Shown: in pieces, positions 1 through 7,739 of the stretch
Layout of the letters: each line of letters starts with the position of its first letter
Position numbering within the stretch: the first letter of the stretch is position 1
Origin: Pseudomonas sp. URIL14HWK12:I12
GTDB taxonomy: Bacteria > Pseudomonadota > Gammaproteobacteria > Pseudomonadales > Pseudomonadaceae
DNA length: 64,000 nt
Assembly: GCF_003097135.1 (NCBI RefSeq)
Contig: NZ_QEQL01000004.1
Coordinates: 248,001 to 312,000, forward strand
Reading direction: 5' to 3'
Program-made: the position numbers and the translations under genes
Notes under the pieces: model-generated
Databases searched by the model: none
What the model saw: the letters and a program-made list of their open reading frames with translations, nothing else
What the model was told of the DNA's origin: nothing

Positions 1-2032
1 TGCCACGGTACGGCAAGGTCCAGTGGTAGAGGGTTAGCACGCGGCCATCGTCCAGGTTCACGCGGTAGTCGGCAATGACCGGCTCGCCGGTGGCAACGGC
101 CTGCCGGTAGACCTGCTCGAACGCTTCGCGCTGTGCCAGGGCCAGCGGCAGGCTGTCGGTGGCCCGCCTGCCCAACAGCGATTCGCGGCGCACACCGAAG
201 GTTTCGAGGTAGCTGGCATTGCAGTTGAGCAGGCGCCCGCGGCGGTCGCGTACGTACAGGGGGTGCGGCGTGCCGTCGATCAGCACCCGCATGAACTCCA
301 GCTGGTCGGTCAGCGCAGCTTCCGCCGCCTTGCGCCACTGCACTTGCCGGCGAAGGTACCCGGCCCAGGCCAGTGCGAGCAGGCACAACAGCACGGCTGC
401 CACCAACCCGGCCACGATGGCCAAGCCATAGCGCGGCCAGCTCGACTCCCCCATCGCCACACGCCCGCGCCAGCGCCGGCTGATGTCTTCCAGCTCGGTG
501 GGCGCCAGGTAATCCAGAGCCTGATCGATGATCCGCTGCAGTCGCCCATCTTCAGGGCCCATGGCGAACCGGAAGCGCAGCGGCGGCAGGGGCAATGCCG
601 CACTGATGTGAAGCTCGCCAGGGGCGTCGCGGGCGATCAGGGCACGGGCACTCACCAGGCTCACCAACGCCGCATCGGCACGGCCGCGGGCGACCTGCGC
701 CAGCGCCTGCTCGGTGCCCAGTGCTGGCAGGCGGCGCACCGAGGGTGCCAGGGCCTGCGCGGCCTGCCAGCCAGGGCTGCCTTGGGGAATGGCCAAGGTG
801 CGGCCGGCCATGTCGTTCAACGTCGCCGGGGCATCGGCCTGCCGGCGGCTGACCAGCACCATACTGCTGGCCAGCCAGGCGCGAGAAAACAGCAGATGCC
901 GGCGGCGCTCGGCCGTGGCCGGCACGCTGGAGGCCATGCGCGCACGGCCGCTGTCCACCGCCTCGATCAACTCGGGAAGGTTGGCCACCGGCAACGCCTC
1001 GAAGCGAAGGCCGGTCAGCTGGCTGATGCGGCTGAGCACATCGCCGGCAATGCCGCTGAGCATGCCTTGGTCGTTCAAATGCGCCACCGGCACGAAACGC
1101 CCGTTCACTGCCACGGTGATGGTGGGCTGCGAGGCGGCCCAGGCGCGATCGGCCTCGCTCAGGTTGAGCCGGCCCTCAGGCATTGGCACCAGCGGGTTGA
1201 CCGCCCACGTGCGCAGCAGATGGCTGGGCAGTTCGCTACCCATTGCCTCGATGGCGCGGTCGACCAGCCCGCGCAGCCGGGCTTGCTTGGGGTTGATGGC
1301 GAAACCCAGGCCTGCGGGGCTTTCACTGCGCAAGGGCGCCAGGCCCAGGTTGTTCAGTTGGCTGCGGTCCAGCTGCCGGCGCAGCGCAACCGCGTTGCCC
1401 AGCACCACATCGGCTTGGCCGAACGACACTGCAGCCAGCGCAGCCAGCAGCGACGGGTAAGTGGTTACCACAGCGTGAGGGCACAGGCTTACCACCCGTG
1501 CCATGGGCATGTAACCGGCGACCACCGCCGCGCGCGGGCCGCAGTCGGCGGCCAGGGTGGGGGTATCGATGCGGCGGGCCAGGCTTGGGTGCTCGGTTGC
1601 GTAAGGTACGCTCAGGGCGGCATGGTGCAACACGGCGTCGAAGGCTCCGGCACCGCCAACCAGGTCAACCTCACCTTCGCGCAAGGCAGTGAACGCGGCA
1701 TCGCGGTCGATGAACCGATGCACCTGCACCGGCACGCCCAGCAGTTGCCCCAGCAGCCCGGCCATGTCGGCGTTGATGCCCTCATAGGCCGGGCCGTCGC
1801 CGCTCATGTCAAAGGGTGGGTAATCAAGCTGGCCTACGCCAATGCGCAACGCACCGCGCGCCTGAAGCCACTGCCGATCGCCGGCGCTCAAGGCCAGCCG
1901 GCTGTGCCAGCCAGGTGAGGCCTGTAGCCTGCCGCGTAAAGGTGGCTGATCTTGCCCGGCGCAGGCTGAAGCCCAAGCCAGCAGCCACAGCATCAGCCAA
2001 TGGCAGGCCCGGCCGCGCTCAGCACAACGCAT
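1..2032 (-). CDS. BvgS/EvgS-like sensor histidine kinase, 3' part cut by window edge
   Basis: The minus-strand frame is open from an ATG at 2032 to the left edge (677 codons), so only the N-terminal part is visible. It has an N-terminal hydrophobic segment (signal/anchor), then two tandem periplasmic solute-binding-like domains (about residues 45-270 and 285-510). A membrane segment follows near residues 532-556, and then a PAS-like domain beginning with residues such as LIDGTPHPLYVRDRRG. This is the BvgS/EvgS architecture, so a kinase core, and perhaps receiver and Hpt domains, should lie beyond the edge. The start overlaps the stop of the upstream regulator gene by 14 bases, which suggests translational coupling. 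The ligand cannot be inferred. Confidence 0.85.
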   Translation of the reverse strand, partial: MRCAERGRACHWLMLWLLAWASACAGQDQPPLRGRLQASPGWHSRLALSAGDRQWLQARGALRIGVGQLDYPPFDMSGDGPAYEGINADMAGLLGQLLGVPVQVHRFIDRDAAFTALREGEVDLVGGAGAFDAVLHHAALSVPYATEHPSLARRIDTPTLAADCGPRAAVVAGYMPMARVVSLCPHAVVTTYPSLLAALAAVSFGQADVVLGNAVALRRQLDRSQLNNLGLAPLRSESPAGLGFAINPKQARLRGLVDRAIEAMGSELPSHLLRTWAVNPLVPMPEGRLNLSEADRAWAASQPTITVAVNGRFVPVAHLNDQGMLSGIAGDVLSRISQLTGLRFEALPVANLPELIEAVDSGRARMASSVPATAERRRHLLFSRAWLASSMVLVSRRQADAPATLNDMAGRTLAIPQGSPGWQAAQALAPSVRRLPALGTEQALAQVARGRADAALVSLVSARALIARDAPGELHISAALPLPPLRFRFAMGPEDGRLQRIIDQALDYLAPTELEDISRRWRGRVAMGESSWPRYGLAIVAGLVAAVLLCLLALAWAGYLRRQVQWRKAAEAALTDQLEFMRVLIDGTPHPLYVRDRRGRLLNCNASYLETFGVRRESLLGRRATDSLPLALAQREAFEQVYRQAVATGEPVIADYRVNLDDGRVLTLYHWTLPYRG

Positions 2033-2645
2033 GGCGGCGGGCAACGTCGGCCAGCGAAACCAGCGAGCTGCAGTGCAGCTTTTGCATCAGCCGAAGTTTG
2101 TAGCTGCTCACGGTCTTGACGCTCAAGGCCATGTTGGCGGCAGTGTCCTTGTTGCTGAACCCGCGCGAAAGGTGATGCAGCACCATCATTTCGCGGTCGC
2201 TCAGTGATGCGAGCGCGCGCACTTCGGAGTCGCTGGCGTCACTGGTGCGAACGCTGCTCATGGCCACGGCGGGGAAATAACTGTAACCCTGCGCTACGGC
2301 CTGCACGGCATTGCGCAGTTCACCGAGGTCGTCCGCTTTGGAAATGAACGCCATGGCACCTGCCCGGCGGCAGCGCAGGGCGTAGAACTCCGCGGGTTGA
2401 GAGGTCAGTACCAGCACCCGGATCGGCAGGCACATCGCGCGCAGCCGGGCGATCACCGCCAGGCCATCGAGCTGCGGCATCGCCAGGTCGACGATGGCCA
2501 GGTCCGGTACCAGTTCACGGGCCAGTTGCAATGCCAGGCGCCCGTTATCGGCCTCTCCCACGGTGCGTACGCCGTCCTGGCCCAGCAACAGTGCAACGCT
2601 TGCGCGAATGAAGGGGTGATCGTCAACGATCAGGGCTCGGTACAC
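2019..2645 (-). CDS. LuxR/NarL-type response regulator (BvgA/EvgA-like)
   Basis: A protein of 208 residues. The N-terminal receiver domain has the acidic pair VDDH and the phosphoacceptor Asp53 in IVDLAMP. The C-terminal LuxR-type helix-turn-helix (about residues 145-205) contains LSDREMMVLHHLSRGFSNKD and the SVKTVSSYK recognition region. It starts with GTG, with an AAGGAG ribosome site five bases upstream. It is the first gene of a two-gene operon with the sensor kinase, and its stop overlaps the kinase start. Being paired with a BvgS-type sensor makes it the likely output regulator of that phosphorelay. EvgA-like half-sites upstream suggest autoregulation (inference). Confidence 0.9.
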   Translation of the reverse strand: MYRALIVDDHPFIRASVALLLGQDGVRTVGEADNGRLALQLARELVPDLAIVDLAMPQLDGLAVIARLRAMCLPIRVLVLTSQPAEFYALRCRRAGAMAFISKADDLGELRNAVQAVAQGYSYFPAVAMSSVRTSDASDSEVRALASLSDREMMVLHHLSRGFSNKDTAANMALSVKTVSSYKLRLMQKLHCSSLVSLADVARRHALC

Positions 2646-2714
2646 GGGCGCTCCTTGGCACGAGGGTGCAATACTTGCGGAGCGCCATTATGCGAAGGGG
2701 GGTGCTGACACTTC

Positions 2715-2827
2715 TGTAGGATTTTTCAGCAACACTCATCAGAAAAATGGAAATTTTGGGGACCACTCACCACCATCACCCCGTTGTTTTGTAGGACTTT
2801 TCCCAAGCACTGCAGGTCAATCCTACA
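2715..2827. promoter_or_regulatory. Three EvgA-like half-sites (TGTAGGA) in the divergent promoter region
   Basis: The 206-bp gap between the response regulator and topoisomerase IB holds TGTAGGA at 2715-2721 and again at 2790-2796. Both are followed by one base and TTTTC. The inverted form TCCTACA lies at 2821-2827. TGTAGGA is half of the inverted-repeat site described for EvgA-type regulators. Their position between the regulator/sensor operon and topB fits binding by the adjacent LuxR-type regulator. The match is by eye and binding is inferred. Confidence 0.5.
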
Positions 2828-2851
2828 GAGCCATCCCACGGACGACCTGCC

Positions 2852-3877
2852 ATGCCCGAACCGATCCTGCCCCCCAGCCTGCATTACGTCGACGACGGCC
2901 AACCCGGCTGGCAACGCCGCAAGGTGCGCGGCCGCTTCGCCTATTTCGACCTGGACGGCGAGCGCATCCGCGACAAAGCGACGATCGAGCGCCTGAACAA
3001 GCTGGCCATTCCACCGGCCTATACCGACGTATGGATCTGCCCCGACCCGGCCGGCCACCTGCAGGCCACCGGCCGCGATGCACGGGGCCGCAAGCAATAC
3101 CGCTATCACCCGCTGTGGCGCGAGCTGCGCGATGCCGACAAATACGCGCGGATGATCGCCTTCGGCAAAGGCCTGCCCAAGGTGCGCAAGCAACTGGAAG
3201 CTCACCTGGCCACGCCAGGGCTGTCACGCGAGACGGTGATGGCACTGGTGGTGAGCTTGCTGGACCAGACGCTGATACGCATCGGCAACACCCAGTACGC
3301 CCGGGACAACCGTTCCTACGGCCTGACGACCCTGCGTAACCGCCATGCTGAAGTCCAGGGCGCAGCCGTGAAATTCCACTTTCGAGGTAAAAGCGGTGTA
3401 GAACACGCCGTTGAGCTCAACGATAAACGCCTGGCGCGGATCATCCGCAGGTGCCAGGAATTACCGGGGCAGCAGTTGTTCCAGTACCTCGACGATGACG
3501 GCAACCGCCACAGCGTCAGCTCCCACGACGTGAACGAGTACCTCAAAACCCTGCACGGCGAGGATTTCACCGCCAAGGATTACCGCACCTGGGCGGGCTC
3601 GGCGCTGGCGCTGTCGATGCTTCGCGAGTTGCCCTGGCAACCGGACGCCGAAGCTAAACGGCATATCGTCGATCAGGTGAAGGCCGTGGCCAGGGCACTG
3701 GGGAACACCCCGGCAGTGTGCCGGCGCTGCTATATCCACCCCGCCGTGCTCGAGCGCTTTGCCATGGGGGAGCTGGAGAAGCTGCCCAAGCCCCGCAAGC
3801 GGGTGGGGTTACGCGAGGAGGAAGTAGTGCTTGCGGCGTTCCTGGAGAAGCTGGAACAGGTGGCGCATCAACTCTGA
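2852..3877 (+). CDS. DNA topoisomerase IB (bacterial, poxvirus-like)
   Basis: A 341-residue type IB topoisomerase, which relaxes supercoils through a 3'-phosphotyrosyl intermediate. The family's catalytic elements are present: the Arg in the GRKQYRYHPLWR region (residues 79-90), Lys180 in FRGKSG, Arg245 in TAKDYRTWAGS, and the nucleophile Tyr294 in CRRCYIHPAVLERF. Length matches bacterial TopIB proteins. It is a single gene on the plus strand. Its 3' end overlaps by ten bases the end of a convergent small gene. One of the TGTAGGA-type half-sites lies 25 bp before its ATG, so it might respond to the neighbouring two-component system (inference). Confidence 0.93.
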   Translation: MPEPILPPSLHYVDDGQPGWQRRKVRGRFAYFDLDGERIRDKATIERLNKLAIPPAYTDVWICPDPAGHLQATGRDARGRKQYRYHPLWRELRDADKYARMIAFGKGLPKVRKQLEAHLATPGLSRETVMALVVSLLDQTLIRIGNTQYARDNRSYGLTTLRNRHAEVQGAAVKFHFRGKSGVEHAVELNDKRLARIIRRCQELPGQQLFQYLDDDGNRHSVSSHDVNEYLKTLHGEDFTAKDYRTWAGSALALSMLRELPWQPDAEAKRHIVDQVKAVARALGNTPAVCRRCYIHPAVLERFAMGELEKLPKPRKRVGLREEEVVLAAFLEKLEQVAHQL

Positions 3878-4005
3878 CGGGGGTCGGGGTTGGCAGGGGC
3901 GCGCTTGTGCTCACCCTTCTCATTGAGCTGCTTGTTCTGCTCGCCGACCTTACCGGCGTTTTCAGGCTTGTGGTCGAGGTCTTCGCGTTTGGCTGGGCCA
4001 GTCAT
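3868..4005 (-). CDS. 45-residue hydrophilic, highly charged small protein
   Basis: A short minus-strand frame of 45 codons, ATG at 4005, preceded by GGGAG seven bases upstream. The product begins MTGPAKREDLDHKPENAGKV and ends RAPANPDPRQS. It has no membrane segment, is rich in Lys, Glu, Asp, Asn and Gln, and is likely disordered. Its last codons overlap the end of the convergent topoisomerase gene by ten bases. Small hydrophilic proteins of this look are found in other pseudomonads, but I do not know a function. The ribosome site and the clean composition support a real gene. Confidence 0.6.
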   Translation of the reverse strand: MTGPAKREDLDHKPENAGKVGEQNKQLNEKGEHKRAPANPDPRQS

Positions 4006-4129
4006 GGCAGGGCTCCCATTCGAGTAATGACTGAACTTCGACTGCACGCTGGTTCTGATAATTCAGCCTGGAACTCTGCCAGCAGCCCGCCGGTCAGCTG
4101 ACAGACGCTTACCGCACAGGCTAAAGACG

Positions 4130-4930
4130 ATGAACATTTCACTGAGCAAGCAAGTCGCGCTGGTTACCGGCGCCAGCTCGGGGCTGGGTTATGCCTGCGC
4201 CGAGACTCTCGCGGCAGCCGGTGCCTGGGTTGCAATCAACTACCACAGCCACGCCGAGCCTGCCGAGGCCTTGGCCGCACGCATCCGCGAACAGGGCGGC
4301 CAGGCCATAGCGTTGGCTGGCGATGTGTCGAGCGAAAGCGATGTAAAGCGCCTGGTCGAGCAGACGGTGGAGGCCTTCGGTGCGCTGGATATTCTCGTGG
4401 CCAACTCGGGCCTGCAAAAAGACGCAGCGATCGCCGACATGAGCCTGGAAGACTGGAACACAGTGATCTCCACCAACCTCACCGGCCAGTTTCTCTGCGC
4501 GCGTGAAGCGTTGCGCCAGTTCCGCCGCCAAGGGCCCCGCCCCTGGCTGTCACGCGCCCACGGCAAGATCATCCACATGAGCTCGGTTCACCAGCGCATT
4601 CCCTGGGCGGGCCATGCCAACTACGCCGCGTCCAAAGGCGGTATCGACCTGCTGATGCAAACCCTTGCACAAGAGCTGGGCAGCGAGCGCATCCGCATCA
4701 ACGCCATTGCGCCGGGCGCCATCGCCACCGCCATCAACGCCGAAAACACCCAGGGCGAGGCCGCCAAGCGCCTGCTGGAGCTGATCCCCTACGGCCGGAT
4801 CGGCGAGCCGCAGGATGTAGCCAATGCCGTGCTGTGGCTCGCCTCCGACCTGTCGGACTACGTGCACGGCACCACCTTGTTCATCGACGGCGGCATGAGC
4901 CTGTACCCGGAGTTTCGTAATAATGGATGA
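4130..4930 (+). CDS. SDR-family oxidoreductase (glucose 1-dehydrogenase-like)
   Basis: A 266-residue classical short-chain dehydrogenase. It has the cofactor motif TGASSGLG (residues 13-20), NSG near residue 92, catalytic Ser152, and Tyr165-xxx-Lys169 in YAASK. The C-terminal PGAIAT and FIDGGMSLYP segments are typical of the glucose 1-dehydrogenase/3-oxoacyl reductase-like group. Its last eight bases overlap the start of the GH15 gene, so the two are translationally coupled and probably share a sugar substrate route. The substrate is not determined by sequence. Confidence 0.88.
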   Translation: MNISLSKQVALVTGASSGLGYACAETLAAAGAWVAINYHSHAEPAEALAARIREQGGQAIALAGDVSSESDVKRLVEQTVEAFGALDILVANSGLQKDAAIADMSLEDWNTVISTNLTGQFLCAREALRQFRRQGPRPWLSRAHGKIIHMSSVHQRIPWAGHANYAASKGGIDLLMQTLAQELGSERIRINAIAPGAIATAINAENTQGEAAKRLLELIPYGRIGEPQDVANAVLWLASDLSDYVHGTTLFIDGGMSLYPEFRNNG

Positions 4931-6731
4931 AACCTGGCGCCCGCAACCGATCGCCGATCACGGCATCATCGGCAATATGCGCAGCGCCGCCCTGGTGGCC
5001 TGCGATGGCAGCATCGATTTCTGCTGCTGGCCGGATTTCGACAGCCCCACACTGTTCTGCGCCCTGCTCGATACGCCCAAGGCGGGGCTGTTCCGGCTTG
5101 CGCCGGTACTGCCGGATGCCCGCAGGATGCAGATCTACCTACCGGGCAGCAACGTGTTGCGCACCCGCTGGATCAGCGGCGACACCATGGTCGAAGTTAC
5201 CGACCTGATGCCGATCACGGTGTCTGCTGAGGCACCGCCACGCATCGTGCGGCGGGTGCAGGTCGCCCATGGCCGTGCCCGTATCGAGCTGCACTGCCGG
5301 GTCGCCCACGATTATGCCCGGGCCCAGACGCACGCCCAGGCCCAAGGCAGCGCCGTGCATTTCAGCGCCCCCGGCCAGCCCAGCCTGCGCCTGGTGGGCA
5401 GCCAGCCGCTCCACGTGCAGGACCAGGCCGCGCACGCGTACTTCGACCTTGAACAGGGTGAATGCGCCGAATTCATCCTGGGCGCTGAGGATGACCCGCT
5501 GGTGGAGGCTGGCCATGCCGAGCGCTGCCTGAACGATACGCTTTCGTTCTGGCGCGATTGGCTGTCGAAGTCGCGCTATCGCGGCCGCTGGCGAGAGGCG
5601 GTAGAGCGCTCTGCGCTGGTGCTGAAGTTGCTCACCTCACGCCAGCACGGCGCGATTCTCGCAGCGCCCACCTTCGGGCTGCCTGAAACCCCAGGAGGGG
5701 AACGCAACTGGGATTACCGCTATACCTGGATCCGTGACGCCTCCTTTACCGTCTACGCCTTCATGCGCCTAGGCTTCAGCGAAGAGGCCAACGCCTACGT
5801 GCACTGGGTACGCGAGCGCGTCAGCGATTGCTGTGGCGAACAGCGCCCCCTTCGGCTCATGTACGGCCAGGACGGCCGTGAGGAGCTGCCGGAATCCACC
5901 CTGGAGCACTTGCGCGGCCACGGTGGCGCGACGCCGGTGCGCGTTGGCAACCAGGCCTATGAGCAGAAGCAGCTGGATATCTACGGCGAGCTGATGGACG
6001 CGGTATACCTGGCCAACAAATACGGCGAAGCCATGACCCACCAAGGCTGGCGCAACTGCCAGACATTGGTGGAGCACGTGTGTGCACATTGGGAAGAAGC
6101 GGACGTCGGTATCTGGGAAAAACGCGATGCACCGCAACACTTCCTGCATTCGCGGCTGATGTGCTGGGTGGCGGTAGACCGCGCCATCCGATTGGCGCAA
6201 AAGCGCTCGCTGCCCGCACCTTTCGCCAAATGGGAGCACGCGCGGCAGGCCATTCACAACGATATCTGGGACAACTTCTGGAACCAGGACCTGGGCCACT
6301 TCGTTCAGACACGTGGAGGCACCGGCCTGGATGGCGCGATGCTGCTGATGCCGCTGGTACGCTTCGTGGGCGCTACCGACCCGCAATGGCTCTCCACGTT
6401 GAGGGCCATCGAACGGGAGCTGGTACGCGACGGCATGGTGTATCGCTACCGCGAGGATGACGGCCTGCCGGGCCAGGAAGGGGCGTTCACGGCCTGCTCG
6501 TTCTGGTACGTCGAGTGCCTGGCGCGCGCTGGGGAAGTGGACCGCGCGCACTTGGAGTTTGAGCAATTGTTGCGCTACGCCGGCCCGACCGGGTTGTACG
6601 CAGAGGAGTTCGACTCGCACGCCCACCCCCTTGGCAATGCACCTCAAGCCCTGAGCCATCTGGCGTTGATCAGTGCAGCGACTTATCTGAATCGGCTGCT
6701 CGACGGCGAAGCCATACAGTGGCAACCCTGA
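4923..6731 (+). CDS. Glycoside hydrolase family 15 protein (glucoamylase/trehalase-like)
   Basis: A 602-residue GH15 protein. The N-terminal trehalase-like domain begins with IADHGIIGNMRSAALV and DGSIDFCCWPDFDSP (residues 9-50). The (alpha/alpha)6 catalytic domain carries ERNWDYRYTWIRDASF (about residues 260-276) and, near the end, the acidic segment AEEFDSHAHPLGNAPQA. There is no signal peptide, so it is cytoplasmic. It is coupled to the upstream SDR by an 8-base overlap (ATGGATGA). GH15 members of this type hydrolyse alpha-glucosides, including trehalose in some cases. Here the pairing suggests release of glucose followed by oxidation (inference). Confidence 0.88.
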   Translation: MDETWRPQPIADHGIIGNMRSAALVACDGSIDFCCWPDFDSPTLFCALLDTPKAGLFRLAPVLPDARRMQIYLPGSNVLRTRWISGDTMVEVTDLMPITVSAEAPPRIVRRVQVAHGRARIELHCRVAHDYARAQTHAQAQGSAVHFSAPGQPSLRLVGSQPLHVQDQAAHAYFDLEQGECAEFILGAEDDPLVEAGHAERCLNDTLSFWRDWLSKSRYRGRWREAVERSALVLKLLTSRQHGAILAAPTFGLPETPGGERNWDYRYTWIRDASFTVYAFMRLGFSEEANAYVHWVRERVSDCCGEQRPLRLMYGQDGREELPESTLEHLRGHGGATPVRVGNQAYEQKQLDIYGELMDAVYLANKYGEAMTHQGWRNCQTLVEHVCAHWEEADVGIWEKRDAPQHFLHSRLMCWVAVDRAIRLAQKRSLPAPFAKWEHARQAIHNDIWDNFWNQDLGHFVQTRGGTGLDGAMLLMPLVRFVGATDPQWLSTLRAIERELVRDGMVYRYREDDGLPGQEGAFTACSFWYVECLARAGEVDRAHLEFEQLLRYAGPTGLYAEEFDSHAHPLGNAPQALSHLALISAATYLNRLLDGEAIQWQP

Positions 6732-6861
6732 AAGCGGTAATGGTGGCAATTGAAACAATTCATCCGCTCGTGCTAGGCGCCAGTGCCTGTTCAAGCGATA
6801 CTTGTGTACGCCAAAGCGGTTTATTCCGTAAGCATTTTCTTATGTGTCTACACTGCTTTGG

Positions 6862-6939
6862 AATTAATCGTTAATTACAGCGTCTCTTGGTCAACGACAT
6901 TACGTCACCCAGAGCGGTACCCCAGCAAGGATCAAGGAG
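6862..6939 (+). promoter_or_regulatory. csrA leader: palindrome and two CsrA-type GGA motifs
   Basis: In the 214-bp gap before csrA there is a perfect inverted repeat AATTAATCGTTAATT (6862-6876), possibly an operator. Immediately before the gene are two CAAGGA motifs, at 6926-6931 and 6933-6938. The second forms the Shine-Dalgarno of csrA. CsrA-family proteins bind A/CANGGA motifs that overlap ribosome sites, so this looks like an autorepression site. No clear -10/-35 pair stands out in the gap. Confidence 0.5.
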
Positions 6940-6945
6940 CCTTAC

Positions 6946-7134
6946 ATGCTGATTCTCACGCGCAAAGTCGGCGAAAGCATTGTTGTCAACGACGATATCA
7001 AGATCACTATTCTCGGCGTGAAGGGCATGCAGGTGCGCATCGGCATCGACGCACCCAAAGACGTTCAAGTACACCGCGAAGAAATCTACAAGCGCATTCA
7101 GGCCGGCACCCCCGCCCCGGAAAAAGCCGAATAA
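6946..7134 (+). CDS. csrA: CsrA/RsmE-family post-transcriptional regulator
   Basis: A 62-residue protein with the full CsrA core: [11 protein letters not shown] at the N-terminus, the central [19 protein letters not shown], and the RNA-contacting [11 protein letters not shown]. The C-terminal tail [10 protein letters not shown] and the overall sequence resemble RsmE more than RsmA of Pseudomonas. It binds GGA motifs in mRNA leaders and usually represses translation, acting in the Gac/Rsm circuit that governs motility and secondary metabolism. An AAGGAG ribosome site lies six bases upstream. The gene stands alone, with its own leader carrying candidate self-binding sites. Confidence 0.93.
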   Translation: MLILTRKVGESIVVNDDIKITILGVKGMQVRIGIDAPKDVQVHREEIYKRIQAGTPAPEKAE

Positions 7135-7153
7135 CCCCACCCTCTTCCGCCCA

Positions 7154-7207
7154 GGCCTGCCGGCCATTCAAGCCTTCCTCGATCGCCGGGTGACCGCCCG
7201 GCAGGCC
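7154..7207 (+). terminator. Long-loop inverted repeat downstream of csrA
   Basis: GGCCTGCCGG (7154-7163) is followed 34 bases later by its exact reverse complement CCGGCAGGCC (7198-7207), between csrA and the next gene. There is no T-run, so its role as a terminator is uncertain. It could simply structure the intergenic RNA. Confidence 0.35.
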
Positions 7208-7225
7208 CCAGTGAGACATTGCCCG

Positions 7226-7705
7226 ATGACGCTTCGACATGCGCTTGCCGCCTGCCTGTTGTGTTTGCCGTTGTACGCCCAGGCCGCCCAGCCCGGCGAC
7301 CCGGTGCCTGCATTCACCCTGCTCGATCAGTTCGACGCGCCCTTCACCTTGGGGCCAGACACCCAACTGATATTGGTCGCTCGCAGCATGAGCGCTGCGA
7401 AGTTGATGGATGCTGCGCTCAAGGATCAGCCTAGCGGCTACCTGGAAGCCCGCCACGCCGTGTACGTGGCCGACATCGAGCGCATGCCGGCGGTGGCTAA
7501 AGTCTTCGCCATCCCGTCAATGCGCTCGGCCAAATACCGCATCCTGCTTGACCAGCAAGCGCGCGTCGCCGGCCCTCTGGACGGTGACCGCGACACCGTG
7601 CAATGGCTGGCCGTACGCGGCGGCAAGGTGGCTGAAGTGAAGAAATTCGCTGACGCCCAGCAACTGCGCGCGGCTCTGGAAGGCGTCGCCAAAGCCGCCA
7701 GCTGA
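7226..7705 (+). CDS. Secreted thioredoxin-fold-like protein without a CXXC
   Basis: From the ATG at 7226 the product has 159 residues and begins with a clear signal peptide, MTLRHALAACLLCLPLYAQA. The mature part GDPVPAFTLLDQFDAPFTL resembles the start of thioredoxin/AhpC-like domains, but there is no CXXC pair, so it is not an ordinary disulfide oxidoreductase. The frame extends to 7190, but the start at 7226 gives a proper signal sequence. The function is unknown and the protein is probably periplasmic. It lies just downstream of csrA and converges with the UvrA-like gene. Confidence 0.75.
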   Translation: MTLRHALAACLLCLPLYAQAAQPGDPVPAFTLLDQFDAPFTLGPDTQLILVARSMSAAKLMDAALKDQPSGYLEARHAVYVADIERMPAVAKVFAIPSMRSAKYRILLDQQARVAGPLDGDRDTVQWLAVRGGKVAEVKKFADAQQLRAALEGVAKAAS

Positions 7706-7711
7706 ACCGAA

Positions 7712-7731
7712 TGGGCGGCCCCGGCCGCCCA
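7712..7731. terminator. Hairpin between convergent genes
   Basis: TGGGCGGCC, two C residues, then GGCCGCCCA form a 9-bp perfect stem midway between two convergent stops (7705 and 7740). It would fold in both transcripts and is a plausible bidirectional terminator, although no T-run follows. Confidence 0.55.
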
Positions 7732-7739
7732 GTACGGGC

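Noticed and set aside
263..1918. Long open frame on the plus strand opposite the sensor kinase
   Set aside because: Composition is His/Gln/Arg-rich with no domain, and the opposite strand encodes a clear BvgS-like sensor.
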